A DNA stretch of 32,878 nucleotides, taken from DAHVFY01 sp040388665. GTDB taxonomy: Bacteria; Chlamydiota; Chlamydiia; Chlamydiales; Rhabdochlamydiaceae. Shown in pieces: positions 16,677-23,288 of the stretch. The notes beneath the pieces were generated by a model. That model did not search any database. It was not told the origin of the DNA and worked only from the letters and a program-made list of their open reading frames with translations. The stretch spans positions 1 to 32,878 of the forward strand of contig JAZKBL010000055.1 of NCBI GenBank assembly GCA_040388665.1. The letters run 5' to 3'. The position numbers and the translations under genes were made by a program. How positions within the stretch are numbered: the stretch's first letter is position 1; each line of letters starts with the position of its first letter.

Positions 16677-17987
16677 TTATCCTCCAATGTGGAGGATTCT
16701 TATCCCCAGAGCCTCTCCAATTTTGATTAATTCTCCTTTTGCCACCTTTTTGCCATTGATAAGGAGGTCAACTCCTTGTTCTGGATGGACAGGAAGTGTT
16801 AATTCATTGCCGGGTTGCAGCTCTAAAAGTTTTTCTACGGTTAATTTAAGCCTTGCGACTTCTACAGTCATCGTGAGAGGAATCGTGCTGGCAGTGATTT
16901 TTTTTCCAAGACCTTTTTTCTCATCACTTGAAGGTTTTTCCCAAAGAGGTTGTTCTTCTTTAGCGGGAGGTTCTTCTTTTTGCGCACTGTCATCAAAGGT
17001 TACTTCTTCTTCCTCCTCGTCATCTTCGTCATCCTCGTCTTGGTCTTCATCTTCGTCTTCGTCATCCTCGTCGAAATCTTCATCTTCATCTTCATCGAAG
17101 TCTTCATCTTCGTCATCTTCGATATCATCCTCTTCGTCCATAGTTGTCATCTCCTCTTCGTAATAAAAAGCGTAGTCGAGAATTTTGATTCCCTCTTCTT
17201 TAAGCCGTACGTGAAATAGTGGTGTTTGATCTAAGACAAGTTCTGCAGAACCTTTATGCGTTTTAGGATCAAAAGTGCATCTGTCGAGCAATAAAAAATC
17301 GCCAGGTTTAATTGCTTTCCATTTTGATAATGGTAGTGATGTTGTTCCTACTTCAATTTTAAGTGTGAGTTCTAAAGATTTTATAAGTTCATGCGAAAAA
17401 GCATGAGGTTTTTGTATAAAATGAGTTTGAAAGGATTTGCAGAGTTCTTTACCAAGTAGAATTCTTGCCCATATAGGCTTCCCTTGAACTTCTCCTTGAA
17501 TATCGATGCATAAAGCGCCGCTTTCTGGAAGAGGATGGTTTCCTGCTAGTGTGACAGAGAGATCTTCAAAAGGTTTAAGTTGTTCAATAGAGTATAAACC
17601 TTCAAGAAGAAGGTATTTGTAGAATCCGTCTTGTAACTGTTTGTCGGAAAATCCTTTGGTCTCTCCATGAGGAACAAGTGCTGCGCGCGTGAGCCTAGAA
17701 ACATCTTCTGAAGAGATGGCAAGTAATGCGGCTCCTTTTAAAGGCGATAGTTCAAAAGCGGTTATTTCTGGGTGATTCCCAAGCCCCTCGAGCAGCTGAT
17801 CATGTGTGCGCCATAGTGTTTTGTATGGGGTAAAAGAAAGATCTGGCAAATTCCAACTTTTAGAAAGAGCTTTTTTACATTCTTCCCAAGGAAAAGCAGG
17901 GGGCGTGCCCCATAAAGGAACCTCTTGCGTGAGTCTTGCTGCACGTTCAATTTGTTCTACCCAGTAATAGGGAGCTTCTTTAGACAT
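16677..17987 (-). CDS. cdsQ: T3SS sorting-platform (C-ring) protein CdsQ (SctQ)
   Basis: This 436-aa SpoA-family protein forms the cytoplasmic sorting platform (YscQ/FliM-FliN equivalent) and interacts with the ATPase complex. A first SpoA domain is seen at about 205-275 (ending HVRLKEEGIKIL) and the second at about 366-433 (IPLTMTVEVARLKLTVEKLL..., then GELIKIGEALGIRIL). Between them lies a 45-residue acidic tract at residues 284-328, followed by a Lys/Glu/Pro-rich linker. The start at 17987 has GGAG about 9 nt upstream. The gene is followed by the kinase gene after only 3 bp. An internal start giving a short C-terminal form, as known for other SctQ proteins, is possible (Met at 280 and 283 lie just before the tract), but no strong internal Shine-Dalgarno is obvious. 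Confidence 0.92.
   Translation of the reverse strand: MSKEAPYYWVEQIERAARLTQEVPLWGTPPAFPWEECKKALSKSWNLPDLSFTPYKTLWRTHDQLLEGLGNHPEITAFELSPLKGAALLAISSEDVSRLTRAALVPHGETKGFSDKQLQDGFYKYLLLEGLYSIEQLKPFEDLSVTLAGNHPLPESGALCIDIQGEVQGKPIWARILLGKELCKSFQTHFIQKPHAFSHELIKSLELTLKIEVGTTSLPLSKWKAIKPGDFLLLDRCTFDPKTHKGSAELVLDQTPLFHVRLKEEGIKILDYAFYYEEEMTTMDEEDDIEDDEDEDFDEDEDEDFDEDDEDEDEDQDEDDEDDEEEEEVTFDDSAQKEEPPAKEEQPLWEKPSSDEKKGLGKKITASTIPLTMTVEVARLKLTVEKLLELQPGNELTLPVHPEQGVDLLINGKKVAKGELIKIGEALGIRILHIGG
16682..16696 (-). promoter_or_regulatory. Hairpin holding the kinase gene's Shine-Dalgarno
   Basis: A perfect 6-bp stem with a 3-nt loop (CCTCCA/TGGAGG) at the very end of cdsQ includes the GGAGG that serves the TTG start of the kinase gene. 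Ribosomes finishing cdsQ would open it, so the arrangement suggests translational coupling. No experiment is implied. Confidence 0.45.
17004..17138 (-). repeat. Acidic low-complexity tract in CdsQ
   Basis: Residues 284-328 of CdsQ contain 41 Asp/Glu out of 45, the exceptions being one Ile, two Phe and one Gln. The underlying DNA is a GAA/GAT/GAC-type microsatellite-like stretch, a kind of sequence prone to length change by slippage. Confidence 0.9.
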
Positions 17988-18149
17988 CTTTCAAAACTCC
18001 ATTTGTTCGCTAAAATTATTTTTTTTGGCATCTCCAAAACCGGTTTTTTCAGCCATGTGCCCCCACATTGTCTTCAAAAATCGATTTCGGATCTATCCAA
18101 AAAAATTCAATTTTTTCAAACAAAGCGAGTTTTGAAAGAAGTCTAGTCA

Positions 18150-18767
18150 TTATTTTTCCTCGTCTTCATTCTGATCAGAGATATCTTCTTTTCTCTCTAT
18201 TTTTTGAGGTTCGATATCACTGTCTATACGGTGAATCGTAAAATTAAAGGGGGATTTTTGAAAAGCTGTGAGTAAATCAGATGCATGCGTATTAAAAAGA
18301 GCAACCATATTGGGAGCGCCAACAAGTGTGATATTAAAAGCTTTTGGAGCAGTGTTGAACTCTGTAATGACAACTTTTGCCCCGGCAAATTGGGGGGTGT
18401 CGAGAAAAAAGGTGGTCTCAGAAATCCCAGAAATTGTGAGATGAGCCATGCAATTGACCCCTTTTTCAAAGATTTCTAGCATTTCAGGAGAGATCGCTGC
18501 ATTGCGAATCGTGGATATTGAAAAAGTAGAACCTGCCATCACTCCTTGTAGAGGGGCCACAGGAGGTAGGTTTGCTCCTTCTAAGAGCAGTTTTTCTTCT
18601 TCTAACGCATTTTGAAGCGCTATGAGTGCAGCACTTTCAAGTTGAAGAGAGATCTTTTTTTCTAAGCTCTTTTTTTGAGAGCGAAAGGATGTAGGAGATC
18701 GATGGTTCGAACTCTCTTTGTTGTTCCGCACGGGATGTATGATTTGAGAAGAGATTGTCATTTCCAT
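18150..18767 (-). CDS. Small paralogue of the CdsP C-terminal domain
   Basis: This 205-aa protein lies 6 bp downstream of cdsP. Its residues from about 90 align by eye with the C-terminal ~100 residues of CdsP: shared features are a (S/H)P..M..FE segment, ETT, an I.E..TAPK.FN..L.GAP core, LF..H..D...AF...P and a final I. The N-terminal part is different: a short basic region, then a helix (about 45-65). There is no signal peptide or membrane segment. It looks like a duplicated and trimmed CdsP, inserted between cdsP and cdsQ. A role in the ruler/substrate-switch system or as a CdsP or CdsO partner is inference from similarity and position. The 162 bp between this gene and cdsQ hold nothing I can recognise. 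Confidence 0.8.
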   Translation of the reverse strand: MEMTISSQIIHPVRNNKESSNHRSPTSFRSQKKSLEKKISLQLESAALIALQNALEEEKLLLEGANLPPVAPLQGVMAGSTFSISTIRNAAISPEMLEIFEKGVNCMAHLTISGISETTFFLDTPQFAGAKVVITEFNTAPKAFNITLVGAPNMVALFNTHASDLLTAFQKSPFNFTIHRIDSDIEPQKIERKEDISDQNEDEEK

Positions 18768-18773
18768 AAATAT

Positions 18774-19739
18774 TTATTGTAGTGAAGTTTCGATGTTGTT
18801 TACTTTGAAAGTATAAGGCATAGCATCAAACGCGTCCATTATGTCTTTCTTATGAGCTTGAAAAAGTTCTACAGCCTTCGGTGCTCCAGAAAGTTCTACA
18901 TTGAACTGTTTTGGAGCAGTACTATATTCCCGAATAGTAATCTGCGTTCCATTAAAAATAGAAGGCTTTTCTTCTGAGGACATAATAGTAATCGTCGTTT
19001 CTTTAACGCCTGCTTGATCTAAATACACAAGAGCTCCAATCATGCGCTCGAAAACATCCATGACATCTGGATGTAAGTGTGTGTAGGCAGGTGGAGGCTC
19101 TTCAGGAAATACAAGCGCCTCTTCAGGAAGCGGCTCCTCTATTTTGGTGTCTTGGGTTTCAGATACGCTCTCTGTTTTTGCAATCGGGGTAACCTCAGAT
19201 CCTTTTGCGGCAGCACGTTTTTTTTCCTCTTCTGGGGTATCGGGAGAGGCCTGCATCGTAGCTCCGGCTGCAACCTCTGCTTGTCTATTTTTAATGATGT
19301 GTTCTGCACTCGCATGCTCTTTTGCTTCAGAAACAAAGCCTTCTACCGCATCTTTGTGGGAGAGTACTTGGTTTAAGGAATGTTCTTGATGAACATCTTG
19401 TTGTGTAGACACTGTTTTTTCTATGGAGTCACCCCCGAGGGATGTTGCCTTGCTAGAAGAAGTCGTTTCTTGAGAGGAGGGGACTTTAAAAGATCTTTCT
19501 GTTTTTTCTGTAGGTTCAGGTTTTTTTTGTTCTAAGCCTTTGCGCGAGAGTTCTTCTTCTCTCATGGTTTCTTCAGGACGTTTGCGTTTATTGGCTTCAT
19601 CAGGATCGACTTTATCCACTTGGTCGACTTTTTGCATTTCGTCTTGGAAACTAGAGCTTCCCGGTTTACGTGCAGATCTGCCGGGCTTGCTAGATTCTGG
19701 GGGGCCGCTCGGACCTGGTATGCGACTTACATCAGCCAT
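18774..19739 (-). CDS. cdsP: T3SS needle-length/substrate-switch protein CdsP (SctP)
   Basis: This 321-aa protein is the chlamydial YscP/FliK equivalent (CT671 position), which senses needle length and switches substrate specificity. The N-terminal two thirds (about 1-215) are disordered, rich in Ser, Pro, Lys and Glu, as expected for a secreted ruler. The C-terminal ~105 residues form a compact domain with a TAPKQFNVELSGAPKAVELF segment. Assignment rests on gene order (after CdsO, before CdsQ), composition and architecture. It lies 14 bp downstream of cdsO. Its C-terminal domain is duplicated in the next gene. Confidence 0.85.
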   Translation of the reverse strand: MADVSRIPGPSGPPESSKPGRSARKPGSSSFQDEMQKVDQVDKVDPDEANKRKRPEETMREEELSRKGLEQKKPEPTEKTERSFKVPSSQETTSSSKATSLGGDSIEKTVSTQQDVHQEHSLNQVLSHKDAVEGFVSEAKEHASAEHIIKNRQAEVAAGATMQASPDTPEEEKKRAAAKGSEVTPIAKTESVSETQDTKIEEPLPEEALVFPEEPPPAYTHLHPDVMDVFERMIGALVYLDQAGVKETTITIMSSEEKPSIFNGTQITIREYSTAPKQFNVELSGAPKAVELFQAHKKDIMDAFDAMPYTFKVNNIETSLQ

Positions 19740-19753
19740 AAACTTTTAAGTTT

Positions 19754-20244
19754 TTAATCTTTTTTTTTGTTTAATTTTTTGCGCACATGCCGCACAGAAC
19801 CCATTTCATCTTCTTCTATAGCTTCTTTACGCTCAAGTTCAAGCTTCATTTCAGCTTCCCACTCTTTGTGGTGGATTTTTAACTTTTCTACGTCTTGTTG
19901 TTTTTTTAGCAGGTTTTGTCGGGCAATTTCTACTTGTTTGGCAGCTTCCGTTACTTTTTTTGTTTGTTCTGTAACTTTGAACTCTTTTTGCATCANNNNN
20001 NNNNNTTGAGGTATTCTTTCATCTGCTGAATCTTGTCTGAAGTGGAACCTGAATCGAGCTCATTGCGCAGTTGCGTTAACTTTGCTATCTTATGAGTTTT
20101 TACTTTATTGCGCTCAAGCTCAACAGAACGTAATCTTTCTTCTTCTTTAGCGAGTAATGCTTTCCTTTCTTTAAGGAGTTTTTCTGCTTCGTCGAGTTTT
20201 CTTTGTTTGATAAGAGCTAATTGCTCCAAAGGATATTTGTTCAT
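19754..20244 (-). CDS. cdsO: T3SS stalk protein CdsO (SctO), split by an assembly gap
   Basis: This is the central stalk/coiled-coil protein (YscO/FliJ equivalent) that links the ATPase CdsN to the export gate. The N-terminal part (from ATG at 20244) begins MNKYPLEQLALIKQRKLDEA, typical of CdsO, and the C-terminal part ends near 19754 after EEDEMG. The two halves are in different frames across the 10-N gap at 19996-20005, but those Ns are a placeholder: a true gap of any length equal to 2 modulo 3 (for example 26 or 29) restores one ~165-170-aa protein, the usual family length. Both halves are highly charged coiled coil. The gene sits 6 bp downstream of cdsN. A real frameshift cannot be excluded but is less likely. 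Confidence 0.88.
19996..20005. other. Assembly gap (10 N) inside cdsO
   Basis: This run of ten N interrupts the cdsO coding region. The round number and the frame conflict of the flanks suggest a scaffold placeholder of unknown true length. Confidence 0.95.
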
Positions 20245-20250
20245 ATTCTT

Positions 20251-21570
20251 CTATCTAAAGAGCATTTTTAGCTGCTGCAGTGTCTCCTGGAATGTGCATT
20301 TTTCATCAACTAGTTGTTTTAAGAATCGATTCACCTTATCTATATATTTGATGGCAAAGTCAGCCCCTTTATCAGATCCGGGTTTATATTCCCCGATACG
20401 AATCAACAGCTCATTTTTCTTATAGTTCGAGAGTACCTCACGAATTTTACTGACGAGCTGCAGATGTTCTTTGTCGATGATATGTGAAATGATACGGCTT
20501 ACAGATCCAAGAACGTCGATGGCTGGATAGTGATGCTGTCTTGCAAGTTCGTTAGAAAGGATGATATGTCCGTCAAGGATGGAGCGTACTTCATCAGAGA
20601 CGGGTTCGTTCATGTCATCGCCAGCAACGAGAACCGTATAAAATGCCGTCATCCACCCTTTGTCAGAATTACCTGAACGCTCTAAAAGACGTGGCAGTGT
20701 TGCAAATACAGAGGGCGTATAGCCAGCACGTGCCGGGGGCTCTCCCGCTGCAAGCCCGATTTCACGTAGAGCTCTTGCAAATCTTGTGACAGAGTCCATC
20801 ATAAAAATGACGTTTTTACCCTGTTCGCGAAAGTATTCGGCAATTGCTGTTCCAACGTAGGCGGCATTCAGTCTGAGCTGTGCTGCTTGATCAGACGTTG
20901 ATACAATGATGACAGAGCGCGCAAGCCCTTCAGGACCAAGATCATTTTCAATAAATTCTCTTACCTCTCGTCCCCGTTCACCGATGAGAGATATTACGTT
21001 GACATCTGCTTGAGCATAGCGTGAAATCATGCCGAGCAGTGTTGATTTACCGCCGCCTGCTGCTGCAAAAATGCCGACTCTTTGTCCTTTTCCGCAGCTT
21101 AAAACACCATCGATACAACGAACGCCTGTTGAAATGGGCTCTTTGATCATCGTTCTTTTTAACGGATCGGGGGGCGCATTGACAACAGAGTAGGTTTCTG
21201 TGAGGTGAAGAGGGCCTTTTTCTTTTTCATCAAGAGGCTGGCCTAATCCATTAAGAACTCTACCTAAAAGCTCAGGGCCTACTTTAATGTGAAGAGGAAG
21301 TCTTGTTGGGATAACCTCAGAAGAAGGACCGATGCCTGACATTTCGCCAAGAGGAGAAAGATAGACTTCATCTTTTGTGAAGCCAACAACCTCTGCCATG
21401 AGAGGTTCGCCCTTTTCTCTTTTGATAAGACAGACCTCTCCCATTTTAACTTGGGGAACGACCGCCTTGATTAACATACCTACAACTTCTGTGATACGGC
21501 CGTGAACAGTTGTGAGCTCTAGGTCTTCCAGGTGGGAGATGAGTTGATCAAAAGAAGCATGAGGGTCCAT
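20251..21570 (-). CDS. cdsN: T3SS ATPase CdsN (SctN)
   Basis: This 439-aa F1-beta-like hexameric ATPase at the base of the injectisome removes chaperones and unfolds cargo. Walker A is seen at about 172-177 (AAAGGGKST), a catalytic glutamate region in LIGERGREV at about 195-203, and Walker B (VIFMMDS) with D259. The N-terminal beta-barrel cap and the C-terminal helical domain are complete, and length matches the family (about 440). It is followed immediately by cdsO and preceded by the CT668-type gene. No anomaly. Confidence 0.97.
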   Translation of the reverse strand: MDPHASFDQLISHLEDLELTTVHGRITEVVGMLIKAVVPQVKMGEVCLIKREKGEPLMAEVVGFTKDEVYLSPLGEMSGIGPSSEVIPTRLPLHIKVGPELLGRVLNGLGQPLDEKEKGPLHLTETYSVVNAPPDPLKRTMIKEPISTGVRCIDGVLSCGKGQRVGIFAAAGGGKSTLLGMISRYAQADVNVISLIGERGREVREFIENDLGPEGLARSVIIVSTSDQAAQLRLNAAYVGTAIAEYFREQGKNVIFMMDSVTRFARALREIGLAAGEPPARAGYTPSVFATLPRLLERSGNSDKGWMTAFYTVLVAGDDMNEPVSDEVRSILDGHIILSNELARQHHYPAIDVLGSVSRIISHIIDKEHLQLVSKIREVLSNYKKNELLIRIGEYKPGSDKGADFAIKYIDKVNRFLKQLVDEKCTFQETLQQLKMLFR

Positions 21571-21588
21571 CGAAATGTCATTCCCATT

Positions 21589-22275
21589 CTATAATTGAAT
21601 GCCAAAAAGCATTTTAATATCACTGACAACATTACTAAGCATGATGGAAGAATATTCGAGTTCTTGCTGAGCTTTGTTTAATTTAAGTTGGACAAGCATG
21701 AGTTCCGCGGGATTGACACCATCAGGTGAAGCGCTAAGTTTTTTAAGCTGTGCTTGTGCTGCCTCTAGTTGATTTTGTCCATCCGTGACAAGAGCGACAA
21801 ATTTATGCCCTGGACTTGTCGTCGAGGGCGATCCCGCTGCTTCAGCTTTTTCTTCAGATGGAGGAGGAACGCCAAGCTTGGCATTAGCAGAACGTAGATG
21901 CGTATTAGCGCTTGTCAGCTTGTTTTTAAGCAGGTATTTTTGCGACTGCTTAAGTTTAAGATTAGGGGTGCTAAGCGAGTTAGAAATATCTCCAAGCGTT
22001 GTTTGCGCTTGAGCTGCCTGTGTGAGCAACGATTGTAGAGTAGGGCCCGTTGCAAGAGGACGTCCTCCAGCTCCTGCTGCAAGATCAAACGGAGAGTTAG
22101 TGGCAGCAGGAACTTTACTGCCAGGCGCTCCAGGAATTTGCGTTGAGCTTCCCTTGCTGTCCATTAAACTTTTAAAAGTTTGATCAGGAGCCTTTCCGGT
22201 TTCTTGCCCTAGAGGGGGCGTTGCTGCAATTTTTTCAGTTCCGGGAAGTTTATCAAAAGGAGATGGAGTTGTCAT
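21589..22275 (-). CDS. CT668-type T3SS protein, possible inner rod (SctI-like)
   Basis: This 228-aa protein lies between CdsG and CdsN, the CT668 position. The N-terminal ~80 residues are rich in Pro, Gly, Ala and Thr and look disordered; the rest is helical with Ala/Gln/Leu. The C-terminus (about 190-228: LMLVQLKLNKAQQELEY, then SSIMLSNVVSDIKMLFGIQL) resembles the amphipathic C-terminal helices of inner-rod proteins (YscI/PrgJ type), which are followed by similar hydrophobic ends. It also sits in a segment with the needle genes. The rod role is inference; the protein is longer than known rod proteins (about 80-140 aa). Confidence 0.65.
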   Translation of the reverse strand: MTTPSPFDKLPGTEKIAATPPLGQETGKAPDQTFKSLMDSKGSSTQIPGAPGSKVPAATNSPFDLAAGAGGRPLATGPTLQSLLTQAAQAQTTLGDISNSLSTPNLKLKQSQKYLLKNKLTSANTHLRSANAKLGVPPPSEEKAEAAGSPSTTSPGHKFVALVTDGQNQLEAAQAQLKKLSASPDGVNPAELMLVQLKLNKAQQELEYSSIMLSNVVSDIKMLFGIQL

Positions 22276-22285
22276 ATGGAGTTAA

Positions 22286-22735
22286 TCACTTTTTCTTTTT
22301 TTCTTGTGTAGGTTGCATTTGAGCAGGTGTTGGCGCTTTTTTCACAAACTTTTCAACAAAGTCAAGTGCTGTTTCTGCAAGAGTTTTAATGTTGGCATCA
22401 CTTGAAGTAGTAGCTATTTGTTCTAAAACCTCTTCTCCTTTGGCGACCGCGTTGGGAGTAAGCGATAAAGCGATCCCAAGAAAAGCTTTTGCCATTTCAT
22501 TAGAAGGATCTTTTTGCAGAACGTCTTCGAAAATTTTGCATGCTTGTTTTAACTCAAGCTTACAGAGGTGCATATAGCCCATGCCAACTTCCGGGAGCAT
22601 GTTGTCCGGTTCAAGAGTTGTTGCTGCTTTAAAAAGCTTAATTGCTGCATCTTCGTCCCCTTGGTTTACGGCAATGAACCCTGACTCAACAAATAAAATG
22701 TAATCTTGTTTGTACTTTTGAAGCGCTTCTTCCAT
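22286..22735 (-). CDS. cdsG: T3SS needle chaperone CdsG (TPR type)
   Basis: This 149-aa helical protein has TPR-like repeats (about 15-115, including an AIKLFKAATTLEPDN segment) and a Lys-rich tail. In Chlamydia, CdsG (CT667) pairs with CdsE as a chaperone for the needle subunit CdsF, like YscG with YscE. Gene order CdsD-E-F-G supports the call. It lies 9 bp downstream of cdsF. Confidence 0.85.
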   Translation of the reverse strand: MEEALQKYKQDYILFVESGFIAVNQGDEDAAIKLFKAATTLEPDNMLPEVGMGYMHLCKLELKQACKIFEDVLQKDPSNEMAKAFLGIALSLTPNAVAKGEEVLEQIATTSSDANIKTLAETALDFVEKFVKKAPTPAQMQPTQEKKKK

Positions 22736-22744
22736 GGTTTACCT

Positions 22745-23020
22745 TTATCCTTTTTGGTTACGTACCGCATTTTGAATCACGGACATGACCTGGCTAATTA
22801 AGTTAGAGATCGAATCACCGATCTGAACAACCTGACTCATTTCAAATTGTAAAAGCAAGAACTTTCCAGGTGTTGCCTGTGAAATACGACTTGCCACTGT
22901 ACGTACCGCGGATACAACCTTACTTTGCAGTGCAATGTATTGCTTAATTAGAGTTGCAAATGTAATTGTTCCCGACCACGGCGATGCATAGGTATCTTTT
23001 CCGCCCGTTCCACTCGTCAT
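22745..23020 (-). CDS. cdsF: T3SS needle subunit CdsF (SctF)
   Basis: This 91-aa small helical protein has the size and hairpin pattern of a needle protomer; the C-terminal helix ends in SQVMSVIQNAVRNQKG. Position between CdsE and CdsG and a strong Shine-Dalgarno (GAGGAAAGG upstream of ATG) support high expression. In Chlamydia, CdsF (CT666) forms the needle and is held in the cytoplasm by CdsE/CdsG. Confidence 0.88.
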   Translation of the reverse strand: MTSGTGGKDTYASPWSGTITFATLIKQYIALQSKVVSAVRTVASRISQATPGKFLLLQFEMSQVVQIGDSISNLISQVMSVIQNAVRNQKG

Positions 23021-23035
23021 AGACCTTTCCTCTTG

Positions 23036-23269
23036 TTACTTTCTATTCATTCTATTTAAAACTCTTTGCAAGGCTGCATAGCCATGGAGTAAGATTCCAA
23101 ATTGGTCGAAGCTTGAACTAGTACCGCCTTGACGTAGAACTTGTTTCACATCATTGACTTTGCCTTCAACAGTTTTAATGAGTTCAGCAAGTTTATGAGG
23201 ATCATTTTTCAAATCCTTTTCCAGGTCGAATTCAAAGCGTGCTTTTGGTTTTTTTTCCAAGCCAAACAT
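23036..23269 (-). CDS. cdsE: T3SS needle chaperone CdsE (SctE-type, YscE-like)
   Basis: This 77-aa protein is helical, with a charged N-terminal region and a C-terminal helix (GILLHGYAALQRVLNRMNRK). It occupies the CT665 position just before the needle gene and is of CdsE size. It is expected to bind CdsF together with CdsG. Assignment comes mainly from context and length. Confidence 0.8.
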   Translation of the reverse strand: MFGLEKKPKARFEFDLEKDLKNDPHKLAELIKTVEGKVNDVKQVLRQGGTSSSFDQFGILLHGYAALQRVLNRMNRK

Positions 23270-23288
23270 AGAACATCTCCTTAACCGT

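Noticed and set aside
16687..17163. Plus-strand ORF with a long serine run opposite cdsQ
   Set aside because: It is the antisense image of the acidic GAA/GAT tract in CdsQ; no Shine-Dalgarno and no independent coding sign.
19754..20244. cdsO as a frameshifted pseudogene or two separate genes
   Set aside because: The frame break coincides exactly with a ten-N scaffold gap, and both halves read as normal CdsO parts.
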